Shown here: positions 16,482 to 23,324 of the stretch, piece by piece | Position numbering within the stretch: the first letter of the stretch is position 1 | How the letters are laid out: every line of letters begins with the position of its first letter | Assembly (NCBI RefSeq): GCF_026130605.1 | Contig: NZ_JANFAU010000009.1 | Location: 105,560-169,559, forward strand | DNA length: 64,000 bases | From: Sphingomonas lycopersici | GTDB taxonomy: Bacteria; Pseudomonadota; Alphaproteobacteria; Sphingomonadales; Sphingomonadaceae | Reading direction: 5' to 3' | Program-made: the position numbers and the translations under genes | The notes under the pieces: generated by a model | Database searches by the model: none | Told to the model about the DNA's origin: nothing | Seen by the model: the letters and a program-made list of their open reading frames with translations, nothing else

Positions 16482-18865
16482 CGTTGCGCCTCCTGCTGCT
16501 GATGCTGCTCGGCGCGCTGCTGTTTCAGGCCGCCCCCGCTGCGGCAAAGCAACCGACCGAGATCGAGGCCGCGGCATTGCCCGCGCCATCGGGCGATCGC
16601 GGCAATCTGTTGCTAGCCGCGATCGACGGATTCCCCGTCGCGCTCGATCGCGATCGGGCGCAGATATTGCGGCATCGCAGCTGGTCGGCGATCGGAACGC
16701 GCAATATCCCCTCGAAAATGCTCGCTGTGGTGAGCGACGGCCGGGGGTCCGCAATCCTTTCCGGCGCGGGCGGCGTGGCGACCTCCGCTGCCGCGCTCAC
16801 ACTGGCGAATGGCGCGATCGTGGCGAAGCCGCTCCCCGATCTTCCGGTGCCGTTGCGCTCGGCGGTCGGCGCCTTCCAGCACGATGCATTGCTCGTCGCC
16901 GGGGTCGGCGAGGACGGCACCCCGCGACTGTTCCGGCTCGCCTGGGCGCAATCCGCGCGTTGGCAGGCGCTCGCCCCCTGGCCCGGCGGCGTGCCGGTCG
17001 CGCTCGCAGCGCAGAACAGGGGCATTGCCGTCACGCTGGCCGACCAGCAGCAATGGCGCTGGCTGCCGACCGGCGGGTGGCGACGCGGCGCGACGGCGCG
17101 CGGCACCGTCGTCGGCGCCCCGCGCCCGATCGGACAGGCCTATCTGCTCTACCTCCTCCGCGACGCGGGCGGCACGCATCTCTACAGCTACAGCATGATC
17201 ACCGACGCCTGGGCGCCTATGGGCGCGGCGCTTCCCGGCGAACCGCTCGCCGCGGTCAGCCACGGCGAGGGGCTGCTGATCGCGTCGCGGCGCAACGGCG
17301 CGCTTGCCGTCTCCACCCTGACGCTCAGGTTCAACCGCGAGCCGCTCGGGCTGATCGATTGGGCGATCATCACGGTCTATCTGTTCGCGATGCTCGGTAT
17401 CGGGCTCGCCTTCTATCGCCGCGCCAAGGGCGGTCCCTCGTCCGAATTCTTCCTCGGTTCGCGAGCGATCCCGGCCTGGGCGGCGGGGGTCAGCATGTTC
17501 GCCGGCAGCATCAGCTCGATCAGCTATCTCGCGGTGCCGGCCAAGGCGTTCGAGACCGACTGGCAATATATCATGTCGAAGATCGCGACCGTCTGCGGGC
17601 TGATGTTCGTCGCGCTGGTCGTGGTGCCGGTGTTCCGCCGGCTCAATCTGGTTTCGGTGTTCAATTATCTCGAAGCGCGCTTCCACCCGGCGATCCGCAT
17701 GCTTTCCAGCGCCTTGTGGATCTGCATGCAGATCGGTGGGCGGATGGGGATCGTGCTGTTCCTGCCCGCGATGGCGATCGGCACGATCACCGATACCAAT
17801 ATCGTCGCCTGCATCCTGATCGTCGGCCTGTTCACGATCGTCTATACCGCGCTGGGCGGGATGCGCGCGGTGGTATGGACCGATGTGTTCCAGGTGCTGG
17901 TACTCACCGCGGGCGCGTTTTTTGCGATCGGCTTCGTCATCTACCAGATCGGGTTCGGCGACGTCGTCGATACCGCGACGGCGTTCGACAAGACGCGGAT
18001 GCTCAACTTCAGCTTCGACGTCACCCAGCCGACCGTTTGGGCATTCCTCGTCCTCGCCCTGTTCGACGTGGTGCTCACCTTCCCCAAGGATCAGGTGCTG
18101 ATGCAGCGCGTACTGGCGACACCGTCCGAGAAGGAAGCCAAACGCTCGGTGTGGCTGTTCGCGCTGATCCTGCTGCCCAGCGCCTTCATGTTCTACATCA
18201 TCGGCACCGTATTGTTCGCTTATTATCGCGCCCGCCCCGAGCAACTGAGCCCGACGCTGCCGATCGACGCGGTGTTCCCCGCCTTCATCGGCACCGAGCT
18301 ACCGCCAGGCATCGTCGGGCTGATCATCGCCGGGCTGATCGCGGCCGCGATGGGGACGCTGTCGGGGATCATCAACAGCGTCGCCACCTTGCTGTCGGTC
18401 GATTTCTACGAGCGCCTCGTGCCCGGCCGGAGCGAGCGGCAGACCGTGCGCTTCGCCGAAGGGGCCAGCATGGGTGTCGGGCTGGTCGGCATCGCGATCG
18501 CGATCGTCCTGTCGCGGCTCGACATCCATTCGCTGCTCGATCTGACGATCGAGCTGTTCGGCCTGCTCGGCGGCGCCTGTGCCGGCGCCTATACGCTCGG
18601 GCTGTTCACGCGCCGCGCCAATTGGCAGGGCGTCGCGATCGGGATCGTGGCGGCGTCGATCATCACCTTCGTCGTCTGGTGGTTCGGGCTCGTCCACCCC
18701 TACCTCTATCTTGCGCTGGCGATCGCTTCGTCGATCGTCATCGGCTATCTGACCAGCTATCTGTTCCCGCCCCCGAGTCATTCGCTCGAAGGGCTGACGA
18801 TCTATTCCCGGCGCCCGGCAAGCGCCGTTTCGGATGAGGCTGCGCCATCGATACCGGGTTCCTGA
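16478..18865 (+). CDS. Sodium:solute symporter with N-terminal periplasmic domain
   Basis: A 795-aa inner-membrane protein. A signal peptide (residues 1-24) is followed by a soluble domain of about 260 residues rich in short Trp/Gly repeats, which looks like a beta-propeller (mutarotase/kelch type). From about residue 288 a full SSS-family transporter follows: LIDWAIITVYLFAMLGIG, SVSMFAGSISSISYLAVPAK, GGMRAVVWTDVFQ and about 13 membrane helices. Similar propeller-SSS fusions are known among sialic-acid and sugar-acid transporters. It is translationally coupled to the CitE-like lyase, pointing to uptake of the acid or sugar degraded by this cluster. Confidence 0.85.
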   Translation: MTLRLLLLMLLGALLFQAAPAAAKQPTEIEAAALPAPSGDRGNLLLAAIDGFPVALDRDRAQILRHRSWSAIGTRNIPSKMLAVVSDGRGSAILSGAGGVATSAAALTLANGAIVAKPLPDLPVPLRSAVGAFQHDALLVAGVGEDGTPRLFRLAWAQSARWQALAPWPGGVPVALAAQNRGIAVTLADQQQWRWLPTGGWRRGATARGTVVGAPRPIGQAYLLYLLRDAGGTHLYSYSMITDAWAPMGAALPGEPLAAVSHGEGLLIASRRNGALAVSTLTLRFNREPLGLIDWAIITVYLFAMLGIGLAFYRRAKGGPSSEFFLGSRAIPAWAAGVSMFAGSISSISYLAVPAKAFETDWQYIMSKIATVCGLMFVALVVVPVFRRLNLVSVFNYLEARFHPAIRMLSSALWICMQIGGRMGIVLFLPAMAIGTITDTNIVACILIVGLFTIVYTALGGMRAVVWTDVFQVLVLTAGAFFAIGFVIYQIGFGDVVDTATAFDKTRMLNFSFDVTQPTVWAFLVLALFDVVLTFPKDQVLMQRVLATPSEKEAKRSVWLFALILLPSAFMFYIIGTVLFAYYRARPEQLSPTLPIDAVFPAFIGTELPPGIVGLIIAGLIAAAMGTLSGIINSVATLLSVDFYERLVPGRSERQTVRFAEGASMGVGLVGIAIAIVLSRLDIHSLLDLTIELFGLLGGACAGAYTLGLFTRRANWQGVAIGIVAASIITFVVWWFGLVHPYLYLALAIASSIVIGYLTSYLFPPPSHSLEGLTIYSRRPASAVSDEAAPSIPGS

Positions 18866-18897
18866 AGACGTTCGTCACCGTCATCGACCAGGGATCG

Positions 18898-19719
18898 ATG
18901 GCCGCCGCGGCGCGCGTGCTCAACATCAGCGCATCGGCGGTGGCGCAGCAGCTTCACGCGCTGGAACGCGATCTGGGCGCACCGCTGGTGATGCGCGTCG
19001 GGCGGACGATGCGGATGACCGAGCAGGGCGCGCGCGTCCTCGGCCCGGCGCGCAAGCTGTTGCGGGACACCGCGGATCTGCGCAGCGTCGCGCATGACGG
19101 GGAGGTGTCGGGCGAATTGCGGCTCGGCGCGTGCACGACCCCGCTCACCGGCCTGCTTCCCGATATTCTGGCGCGGGTCAGCCGCAAATTCCCGCAGGTG
19201 ACGATCCACATCCAATCGGGCAATTCGGCGCAGCTCTTCGTCGACGTGGACAAAGGCCGGCTCGATGCGGCGCTAGTGCTCGAGGCGCCCTATCCGCTCC
19301 CCAAGACGTGCGAATGGCTGCTGCTGCGCGAAGAGCCGCTGATCGTGCTCGCCCCGCGTGCGCTCGCCGACCGGGATCCGCTCGATCTGCTGCGCGAGGA
19401 ACCGCTGATCCGTTACGACCGCAACCAATGGGGCGGCCGCTCGGCGGAGCTTTATCTCAACGAGGCGGGCATCACCCCGCGCGAGCGATTCGAGCTCAAC
19501 GCGCTCAACGCGATCGCGATGATGGTCGATCGCGGGCTGGGGGTTTCGATCGTCCCCGATTGGGCGCCGCCCTGGCCGGAAGGGATCGATATCGCGCGGC
19601 TCGACCTGCCCGAGCGGCGCGTCGGGCGGCGGATCGGCATCGTCTGGTCCCGCTCCAGCGTCCGCACGCGTCTGGTCAACGTACTGTTGCAGGAAAGCGT
19701 GCGCGCGGAGGGCCGATAG
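18898..19719 (+). CDS. LysR-family transcriptional regulator, start uncertain
   Basis: LysR-type activator/repressor. The winged-helix reads MAAAARVLNISASAVAQQLH then ALERDLGAPLV; an effector-binding domain follows from about residue 70. ATG18898 is the first canonical start in frame but cuts the first DNA-binding helix. The frame is open upstream to 18838 and encodes the missing helix (DTGFLKTFVTVIDQGS). No ATG, GTG or TTG lies in that extension; the best-placed codon is ATC18847. Either a rare start is used or a small indel has removed the original. It probably regulates the adjacent transporter cluster. Confidence 0.8.
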   Translation: MAAAARVLNISASAVAQQLHALERDLGAPLVMRVGRTMRMTEQGARVLGPARKLLRDTADLRSVAHDGEVSGELRLGACTTPLTGLLPDILARVSRKFPQVTIHIQSGNSAQLFVDVDKGRLDAALVLEAPYPLPKTCEWLLLREEPLIVLAPRALADRDPLDLLREEPLIRYDRNQWGGRSAELYLNEAGITPRERFELNALNAIAMMVDRGLGVSIVPDWAPPWPEGIDIARLDLPERRVGRRIGIVWSRSSVRTRLVNVLLQESVRAEGR

Positions 19720-19763
19720 CGCGCACCGCTTGGCGGCATAGCGTTGAGCGGCCGGATCGGTTC

Positions 19764-19840
19764 ATTCGTCAATGGATAGGTCGGCGGACAGCGCTTCGGA
19801 CTCTCACGGCGAAAACACGGGTTCGAGTCCCGTAGGGGCG
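19764..19840 (+). other. tRNA-Glu-like remnant, possible attachment site
   Basis: The 3' part resembles tRNA-Glu: a CTCTCAC anticodon-loop-like stretch, a perfect T-arm (ACGGG, loop TTCGAGT, CCCGT at 19817-19833) and an AGGGGCG acceptor-like strand. The 5' acceptor strand that should pair with AGGGGCG is absent, and the anticodon stem is only partly paired, so this is not a functional tRNA gene as it stands. A 3' tRNA fragment at the edge of a mobile region is the expected footprint of integrase-mediated insertion. No matching copy was found at the right side of the island. Confidence 0.5.
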
Positions 19841-20412
19841 TTTGATCCGGTCCGCATCCCGCGCTTCAGCCGAAAGCAACCGGCTCGCCCATCGAACTCG
19901 CCGGAAGCCCCTGCCCCTGCCCCTGCCCCTGCCCCTGCCCCTGCCCCTGCCCCTTCCGCTACAGCGGCCATGCTACGTGGCCTTGCCGGGGCTCGCTCAT
20001 CTCTGATCAAGGACAAGGTCACCTTCATCGCCTCCTGCTCGATCGACGTCCTCAAATGCTGAGTCGCGACTACGCTTCGTCTCGGGAACGGTGTGCAGAA
20101 TTCTCCCATCCCTCACAATAGGGAGGGCAATGAAGTGCCGTTTCGGCCTAAATTAGTAAAAATGGGCAGAAACAGAGCAAAGCGGCATTATAGTGCCGCT
20201 TCCCCCGATTTTGGCTTTCTGGTGATATCCGAGAGCTACGCACAGCCAATGGCCGGAACTGGGCCGTCTTCTGTCTGTCCGGTTACGGGACGGCGACTTG
20301 AGAAGCAGACGTTCAACCGAGCGATGACCGGTCGGCATCCGCGTTCAGATGCCGGCGGTCGGCGGAGATGTTACGCTTTATTGCAACAGAGCTTCTGACG
20401 GCCAAATGGAAG
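19841..20412. other. Non-coding left flank of the island
   Basis: Apart from the hexanucleotide repeat, no convincing gene is seen here. Short open frames on both strands lack a ribosome-binding site and any recognisable motif. A GTCCGGTTACGGGA stretch near 20277 faintly resembles the dispersed repeat found at 36.6 and 52.2 kb. Confidence 0.4.
19908..19954. repeat. CCCCTG hexanucleotide tandem repeat
   Basis: Seven perfect CCCCTG units (19908-19949) plus a degenerate eighth. It is not inside a supported gene. Being in multiples of six, it would code Gly-Ala or Pro-Ala dipeptides if translated. It could vary in length by slippage. Confidence 0.8.
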
Positions 20413-21096
20413 TCAAGGGGCTGAACGGAGTGACGCCCGTTCTTGAGCCGATTGCCAAATAGGGACCCGCTGGCGGCGGCCGGTGCACCGCTTGTTGAAT
20501 AAGATGATCCACGCTTTCTGCACATTCTCAAGGTGAGCCAGCGTTGCATCGACCAAATCATCACCGATGGCTTCTGGGTCACCATGGACGAACGCGTTGC
20601 GAGCCTTCTGGATGCGGAGTAGCAGTGTGGCTTCTTCGACGAATCCCTCTGCCTTAAGGTCCGTCCAGAAATTCGTCTGCCAGATACGGCGATACAAACG
20701 ATCCAAGCGCCCACCGATGCTTGGGAACCGTTCGAGGAGCTCTTCATCCAGCTGGCCGGGAAGATCGGCAAGAGCGGCGCGATAAAAACCGTCAACCAGC
20801 ACCTCAAAGAGTGTCCAGAATAGCAGCACGACGGTGAAACGGTGCGAAAAGCGTTCGGCCCGGTCCGATGAGGTAATGCGGGATCGCTCGCCCTCGATCT
20901 TTATTCGCTCAAGGATGAGATATGTCGACCAAGGAATCGCTCCTTGTGTCGCTTGGGGGACAAGATGCTCGACGCCATCCACCACAATGACCTGTGGCTG
21001 GTTATCGAAAGCGTACCCGCACACCGGGCAGATTGCGTCTCCGTGGATTCCATTGCACTCCGGACAATGCATCAGACCGCGCCATGGTGACATCAT
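20413..21096 (-). CDS. Zinc-ribbon HEPN-domain protein
   Basis: About 227 aa. An N-terminal zinc ribbon (HCPEC at Cys11/14, then CPVC at Cys23/26) precedes a mostly helical domain with ARNAFVHGD. The latter is a clear R-N-x3-H HEPN signature (Arg166, His171), typical of RNA-cleaving or nucleotide-modifying HEPN toxins. The start at 21096 has GGAG upstream. A GTG at 21156, directly abutting the Fic stop, is the alternative. It is the last gene of a minus-strand set with Fic and a small coupled gene. The HEPN assignment is by motif and helical context; a non-toxic structural role is possible. Confidence 0.65.
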   Translation of the reverse strand: MMSPWRGLMHCPECNGIHGDAICPVCGYAFDNQPQVIVVDGVEHLVPQATQGAIPWSTYLILERIKIEGERSRITSSDRAERFSHRFTVVLLFWTLFEVLVDGFYRAALADLPGQLDEELLERFPSIGGRLDRLYRRIWQTNFWTDLKAEGFVEEATLLLRIQKARNAFVHGDPEAIGDDLVDATLAHLENVQKAWIILFNKRCTGRRQRVPIWQSAQERASLRSAP

Positions 21097-21156
21097 AGCG
21101 ACCACTCCGGGCGAGCGGCCCGCTCCCGGCGACGCTGACGAACTCTCGGCATCCAC

Positions 21157-22077
21157 TCAGTCCAGCTGGTCAAGGCCATCTACTTGATCGGCGTTGTTCT
21201 TGCCGAGCGTATTTCGCCAGGCTTGCTGTTCGGTGAGCTCGGCGATGCTGGCGCCGGCGCGTATATGGTCGGCCAACTGCTCACGCGCCTTGGCAACAAT
21301 ATCTTGTTGACCTTCCTGATCATGCGGCATCGCGCTCTTGGCAACGGCTTCGACCTTCTCGATATTGAGCCAAGCAGCCCTGAAACTAGCATCTTCCGAG
21401 GCGAGACCCTGCTCGCGCGACAGTGCTAGGAATTGTGCCGCGCGATCGTCGTGCTTCGATCGTTCCGTGTCATCGAGCATCTGAATGCGCGATAGGATCA
21501 AAGCGGCCATCGGCGCCGGATCGGCCTGCTCGAAACCGATCTTCGAAGCGGAATACCAAGGATCGCGATCTTCGGGGCGGATCGAGAACTCATAGCCAGC
21601 GCGCTCGGCCACGCCAGCCAGCCAGATTCGCTGCACGCGGCCATTGCCCTCGATGAAGGGGTGCGCCGCATTGATTTCGTTGATGAGCGCCGCCGCCTGT
21701 TCGGCAAAGGCAACGGGCGCAAGGCCGCGCAATTGGTCAGCGGCGCGTAGGGTCTCGAACTGGCGCTCCATCCACGGCCCAATTTGTTCGGGAACCGCAA
21801 ACGGTGCTTGGCCGCGGCCCGACGTATATTTCCGTTCCTGCCCCGCCCAAGAATAGAGGTCTTGAAAGAGATGGTGATGAATGACCTTGAAGGCAGAATA
21901 CGTCGGTTCCGCACATTTGGCCGGCAAGCCTTCGGCGATACGCATATCGGTGAAGAGACGCTCGGCCGCGTCCAACGTCGCGGCCTCGCGGATTCCCAGC
22001 TCATTCACCAGGACCTGCGTGCCTGGGTAGACGACCTTCTCGTATTCGGAGCGCTCGGAGTCGCTGCGTCCGCTCAC
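21157..22077 (-). CDS. Fic family protein (AMPylase-type)
   Basis: A 306-aa Fic-domain protein. The active-site motif is HPFIEGNGRVQR (catalytic His139, Glu143, Arg147 and Arg150), the intact form used to transfer AMP from ATP to target hydroxyls. The N-terminal VVYPGTQVLVNELGIR segment is typical of Fic toxins related to VbhT and Bep proteins. A helical C-terminal tail of about 100 residues follows. The GTG start overlaps the stop of a small upstream gene (GTGA), as in Fic antitoxin-toxin pairs. No inhibitory (S/T)xxxE(G/N) helix is evident inside the protein, consistent with a separate antitoxin. Confidence 0.88.
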   Translation of the reverse strand: MSGRSDSERSEYEKVVYPGTQVLVNELGIREAATLDAAERLFTDMRIAEGLPAKCAEPTYSAFKVIHHHLFQDLYSWAGQERKYTSGRGQAPFAVPEQIGPWMERQFETLRAADQLRGLAPVAFAEQAAALINEINAAHPFIEGNGRVQRIWLAGVAERAGYEFSIRPEDRDPWYSASKIGFEQADPAPMAALILSRIQMLDDTERSKHDDRAAQFLALSREQGLASEDASFRAAWLNIEKVEAVAKSAMPHDQEGQQDIVAKAREQLADHIRAGASIAELTEQQAWRNTLGKNNADQVDGLDQLD

Positions 22078-22214
22078 TTGGGCTTTTTGGAAAAATAGGT
22101 GCGAAGGGCTTCGCGGCGCTTCTCAGTGGTAGCGCCATCGGCCTCTAGGCGCGCGAGGAGCTTTTCGGCCTTTGCATCCCGGCCAACGCCTTCAATGTCA
22201 TTGTTCGCGCTCAT
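22074..22214 (-). CDS. Small protein coupled to Fic, candidate antitoxin
   Basis: A 46-aa, charged, helix-forming protein starting MSANNDIEGVGRDAKAEKLL and ending in a Lys-rich tail. Its TGA overlaps the GTG of Fic by 4 bases, the arrangement of ficT-ficA/VbhA-type pairs. Canonical antitoxins carry SxxxEG; here only NDIEG is seen, so the inhibitory Ser/Thr is missing or the mechanism differs. A longer form starting at 22268 is possible but less typical. Antitoxin function is inferred from size and position only. Confidence 0.55.
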   Translation of the reverse strand: MSANNDIEGVGRDAKAEKLLARLEADGATTEKRREALRTYFSKKPK

Positions 22215-22339
22215 CTGCTTACGCCGCCAAGTGACGTCGGCAGGGGCGGAAGAGGTCCATCGGCTCATAAGGCTTCACCAATCCATATGCGCGTGACTCG
22301 GATACTTATTATGCCACAAAAGGCTTGGCTCTGCCGCCG

Positions 22340-22558
22340 CTATCCGCCAGCCTGGCGATCAAGTAGCCGCCGAGCACGGCCAATCCGCTCCTCCAAACCA
22401 GCGCGGAATTCAGGATCGCGCCGCCTGAGCTCGATATGCTCGGAAATCGCGGCGCGAATAACATCGGAAATCGGCCTCTGCTCAACGCTCGCGACCGTCT
22501 CAAGCGCCTCCGCCTGCTCCGGCGAGAGTCGGATCGTCATGGCTTTGCTGTCCTTCAT
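22340..22558 (-). CDS. Ribbon-helix-helix (CopG-like) DNA-binding protein
   Basis: A 72-aa protein with the RHH pattern: strand MTIRLSPEQAEALETVA, then QRPISDVIRAAISEHIEL, followed by a charged helical tail. Such proteins are antitoxins or autorepressors that bind short tandem direct repeats. Three 8-bp GGTAT repeats lie just upstream (22602-22625), overlapping the promoter of the divergent ubiquitin-like operon. No toxin gene follows it, so it is more likely a local regulator. The start at 22558 is preferred over 22594 because it begins the conserved strand directly. Confidence 0.72.
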   Translation of the reverse strand: MKDSKAMTIRLSPEQAEALETVASVEQRPISDVIRAAISEHIELRRRDPEFRAGLEERIGRARRLLDRQAGG

Positions 22559-22601
22559 GTCTTTTCTTTGACACCAAAACTTAGAGGTTGTCAACGGTCG
22601 T

Positions 22602-22625
22602 GGTATAATGGTATCACGGTATCAA
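22602..22625. promoter_or_regulatory. Three GGTAT direct repeats over an extended -10 promoter
   Basis: GGTATAAT, GGTATCAC and GGTATCAA are three consecutive 8-bp repeats. The first contains the consensus -10 hexamer TATAAT (22604-22609), preceded by TG as in extended -10 promoters on the plus strand. An 8-bp repeat period fits ribbon-helix-helix operators. The promoter would serve the ubiquitin-like operon whose first ATG is at 22642. Confidence 0.55.
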
Positions 22626-22641
22626 GAAATGGAGGTACCCA

Positions 22642-22929
22642 ATGAGCCAGCCCGACCAGCACCCCGCTCCTCACCCGGACAAGCCGAAAGATCACCCCTA
22701 CACGATCAAGATCGATCGCACGGTCTACAAGGTCGATGCAGAGCAGATGACGGGCCTCCAACTGCGGCAGCTGAGCAATCCGCCGATCGGGGCCGACCGC
22801 GATCTGTTCGAAGTGGTTCCCGGCGGATCCGACGTGAAGATCTTCGACGAGCAGGCGGTTCAGATGCGCGACGGCTTGCGATTTTTCACCGCCCCGGCCC
22901 AGATCAACCCCGGCGCCTACAAGGAATAA
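22642..22929 (+). CDS. Ubiquitin-like modifier (multiubiquitin-domain family, single domain)
   Basis: A 95-aa protein: a flexible Pro/His-rich N-terminus (1-18) and one beta-grasp domain of the bacterial multiubiquitin family (YTIKIDRTVYKVDAEQMTG, LRQLSNPPIGADRDLFEV, FFTAPAQINPG). The domain ends at Gly91, followed by AYKE. That tail must be trimmed to expose a C-terminal glycine for E1 activation. GGAGG lies 7 bases before ATG22642. It heads a five-gene operon with E2, JAB-E1, a zinc protein and a protease. Family members elsewhere often carry several tandem domains. Confidence 0.82.
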   Translation: MSQPDQHPAPHPDKPKDHPYTIKIDRTVYKVDAEQMTGLQLRQLSNPPIGADRDLFEVVPGGSDVKIFDEQAVQMRDGLRFFTAPAQINPGAYKE

Positions 22930-22937
22930 GCGAAAAG

Positions 22938-23324
22938 ATGCTTCCCCAGAACGATCTCGACTGTCTCACGGAGCGCGCGCCGGGGCATAGTGTCTCGAGC
23001 GATGCCGGCATGATCTGCGTGGTCCTTCCGAACTTCGCGCTGGGCCCCGGATATGACCGGCCGACATCCGATCTCATGCTGCGACTGGCGCCGGGATACC
23101 CCGATATCGCCCCCGACATGTGGTGGTTCCACCCGCCGGTGCGGCGCGCCGACGGCGCGCAGATTGCGGCAACGCAGGCCATGGAGCATCATCTGGGCCG
23201 CGAGTGGCAGCGCTGGTCGCGCCACCTGCAGCCCGGCCAGTGGCGCTCGGGAATCGATTCGCTCGAAAGCTATCTCGCCATCGTGCGGAGGGAGCTCGCC
23301 CTAGCGGCTCTCAAAGCCGCATGA
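22938..23324 (+). CDS. E2-like protein (prokaryotic E2 family E type)
   Basis: A 128-aa UBC-fold-like protein with GMICVVLPNFALGPGYDR, DLMLRLAPGYPDIAPDMWWF and REWQRWSRHLQPGQW, a pattern I associate with bacterial E2 family E. It should accept the modifier from E1 and pass it to targets. No cysteine is found after the HPP flap where classical E2 enzymes have the catalytic one; the only cysteines are Cys9 and Cys27. Transfer may therefore use another residue, or the protein may be a scaffold. It starts 8 bp after the modifier gene and overlaps the E1 gene (ATGA). Confidence 0.75.
   Translation: MLPQNDLDCLTERAPGHSVSSDAGMICVVLPNFALGPGYDRPTSDLMLRLAPGYPDIAPDMWWFHPPVRRADGAQIAATQAMEHHLGREWQRWSRHLQPGQWRSGIDSLESYLAIVRRELALAALKAA

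Noticed and set aside
19764..19840. A complete tRNA gene
   Set aside because: The T-arm is perfect, but no 5' strand pairs with the acceptor-like AGGGGCG and the anticodon stem has only three of five pairs.
19804..20109. A Gly-Ala-rich protein from the minus strand across the CCCCTG repeat
   Set aside because: The Gly-Ala run is only the translated hexanucleotide repeat; no motif or start signal supports a gene.
22588..22609. TTGTCA as -35 partner of TATAAT
   Set aside because: The spacing is only 10 bp, too short for sigma-70; the promoter is better explained by the extended -10 TG motif.
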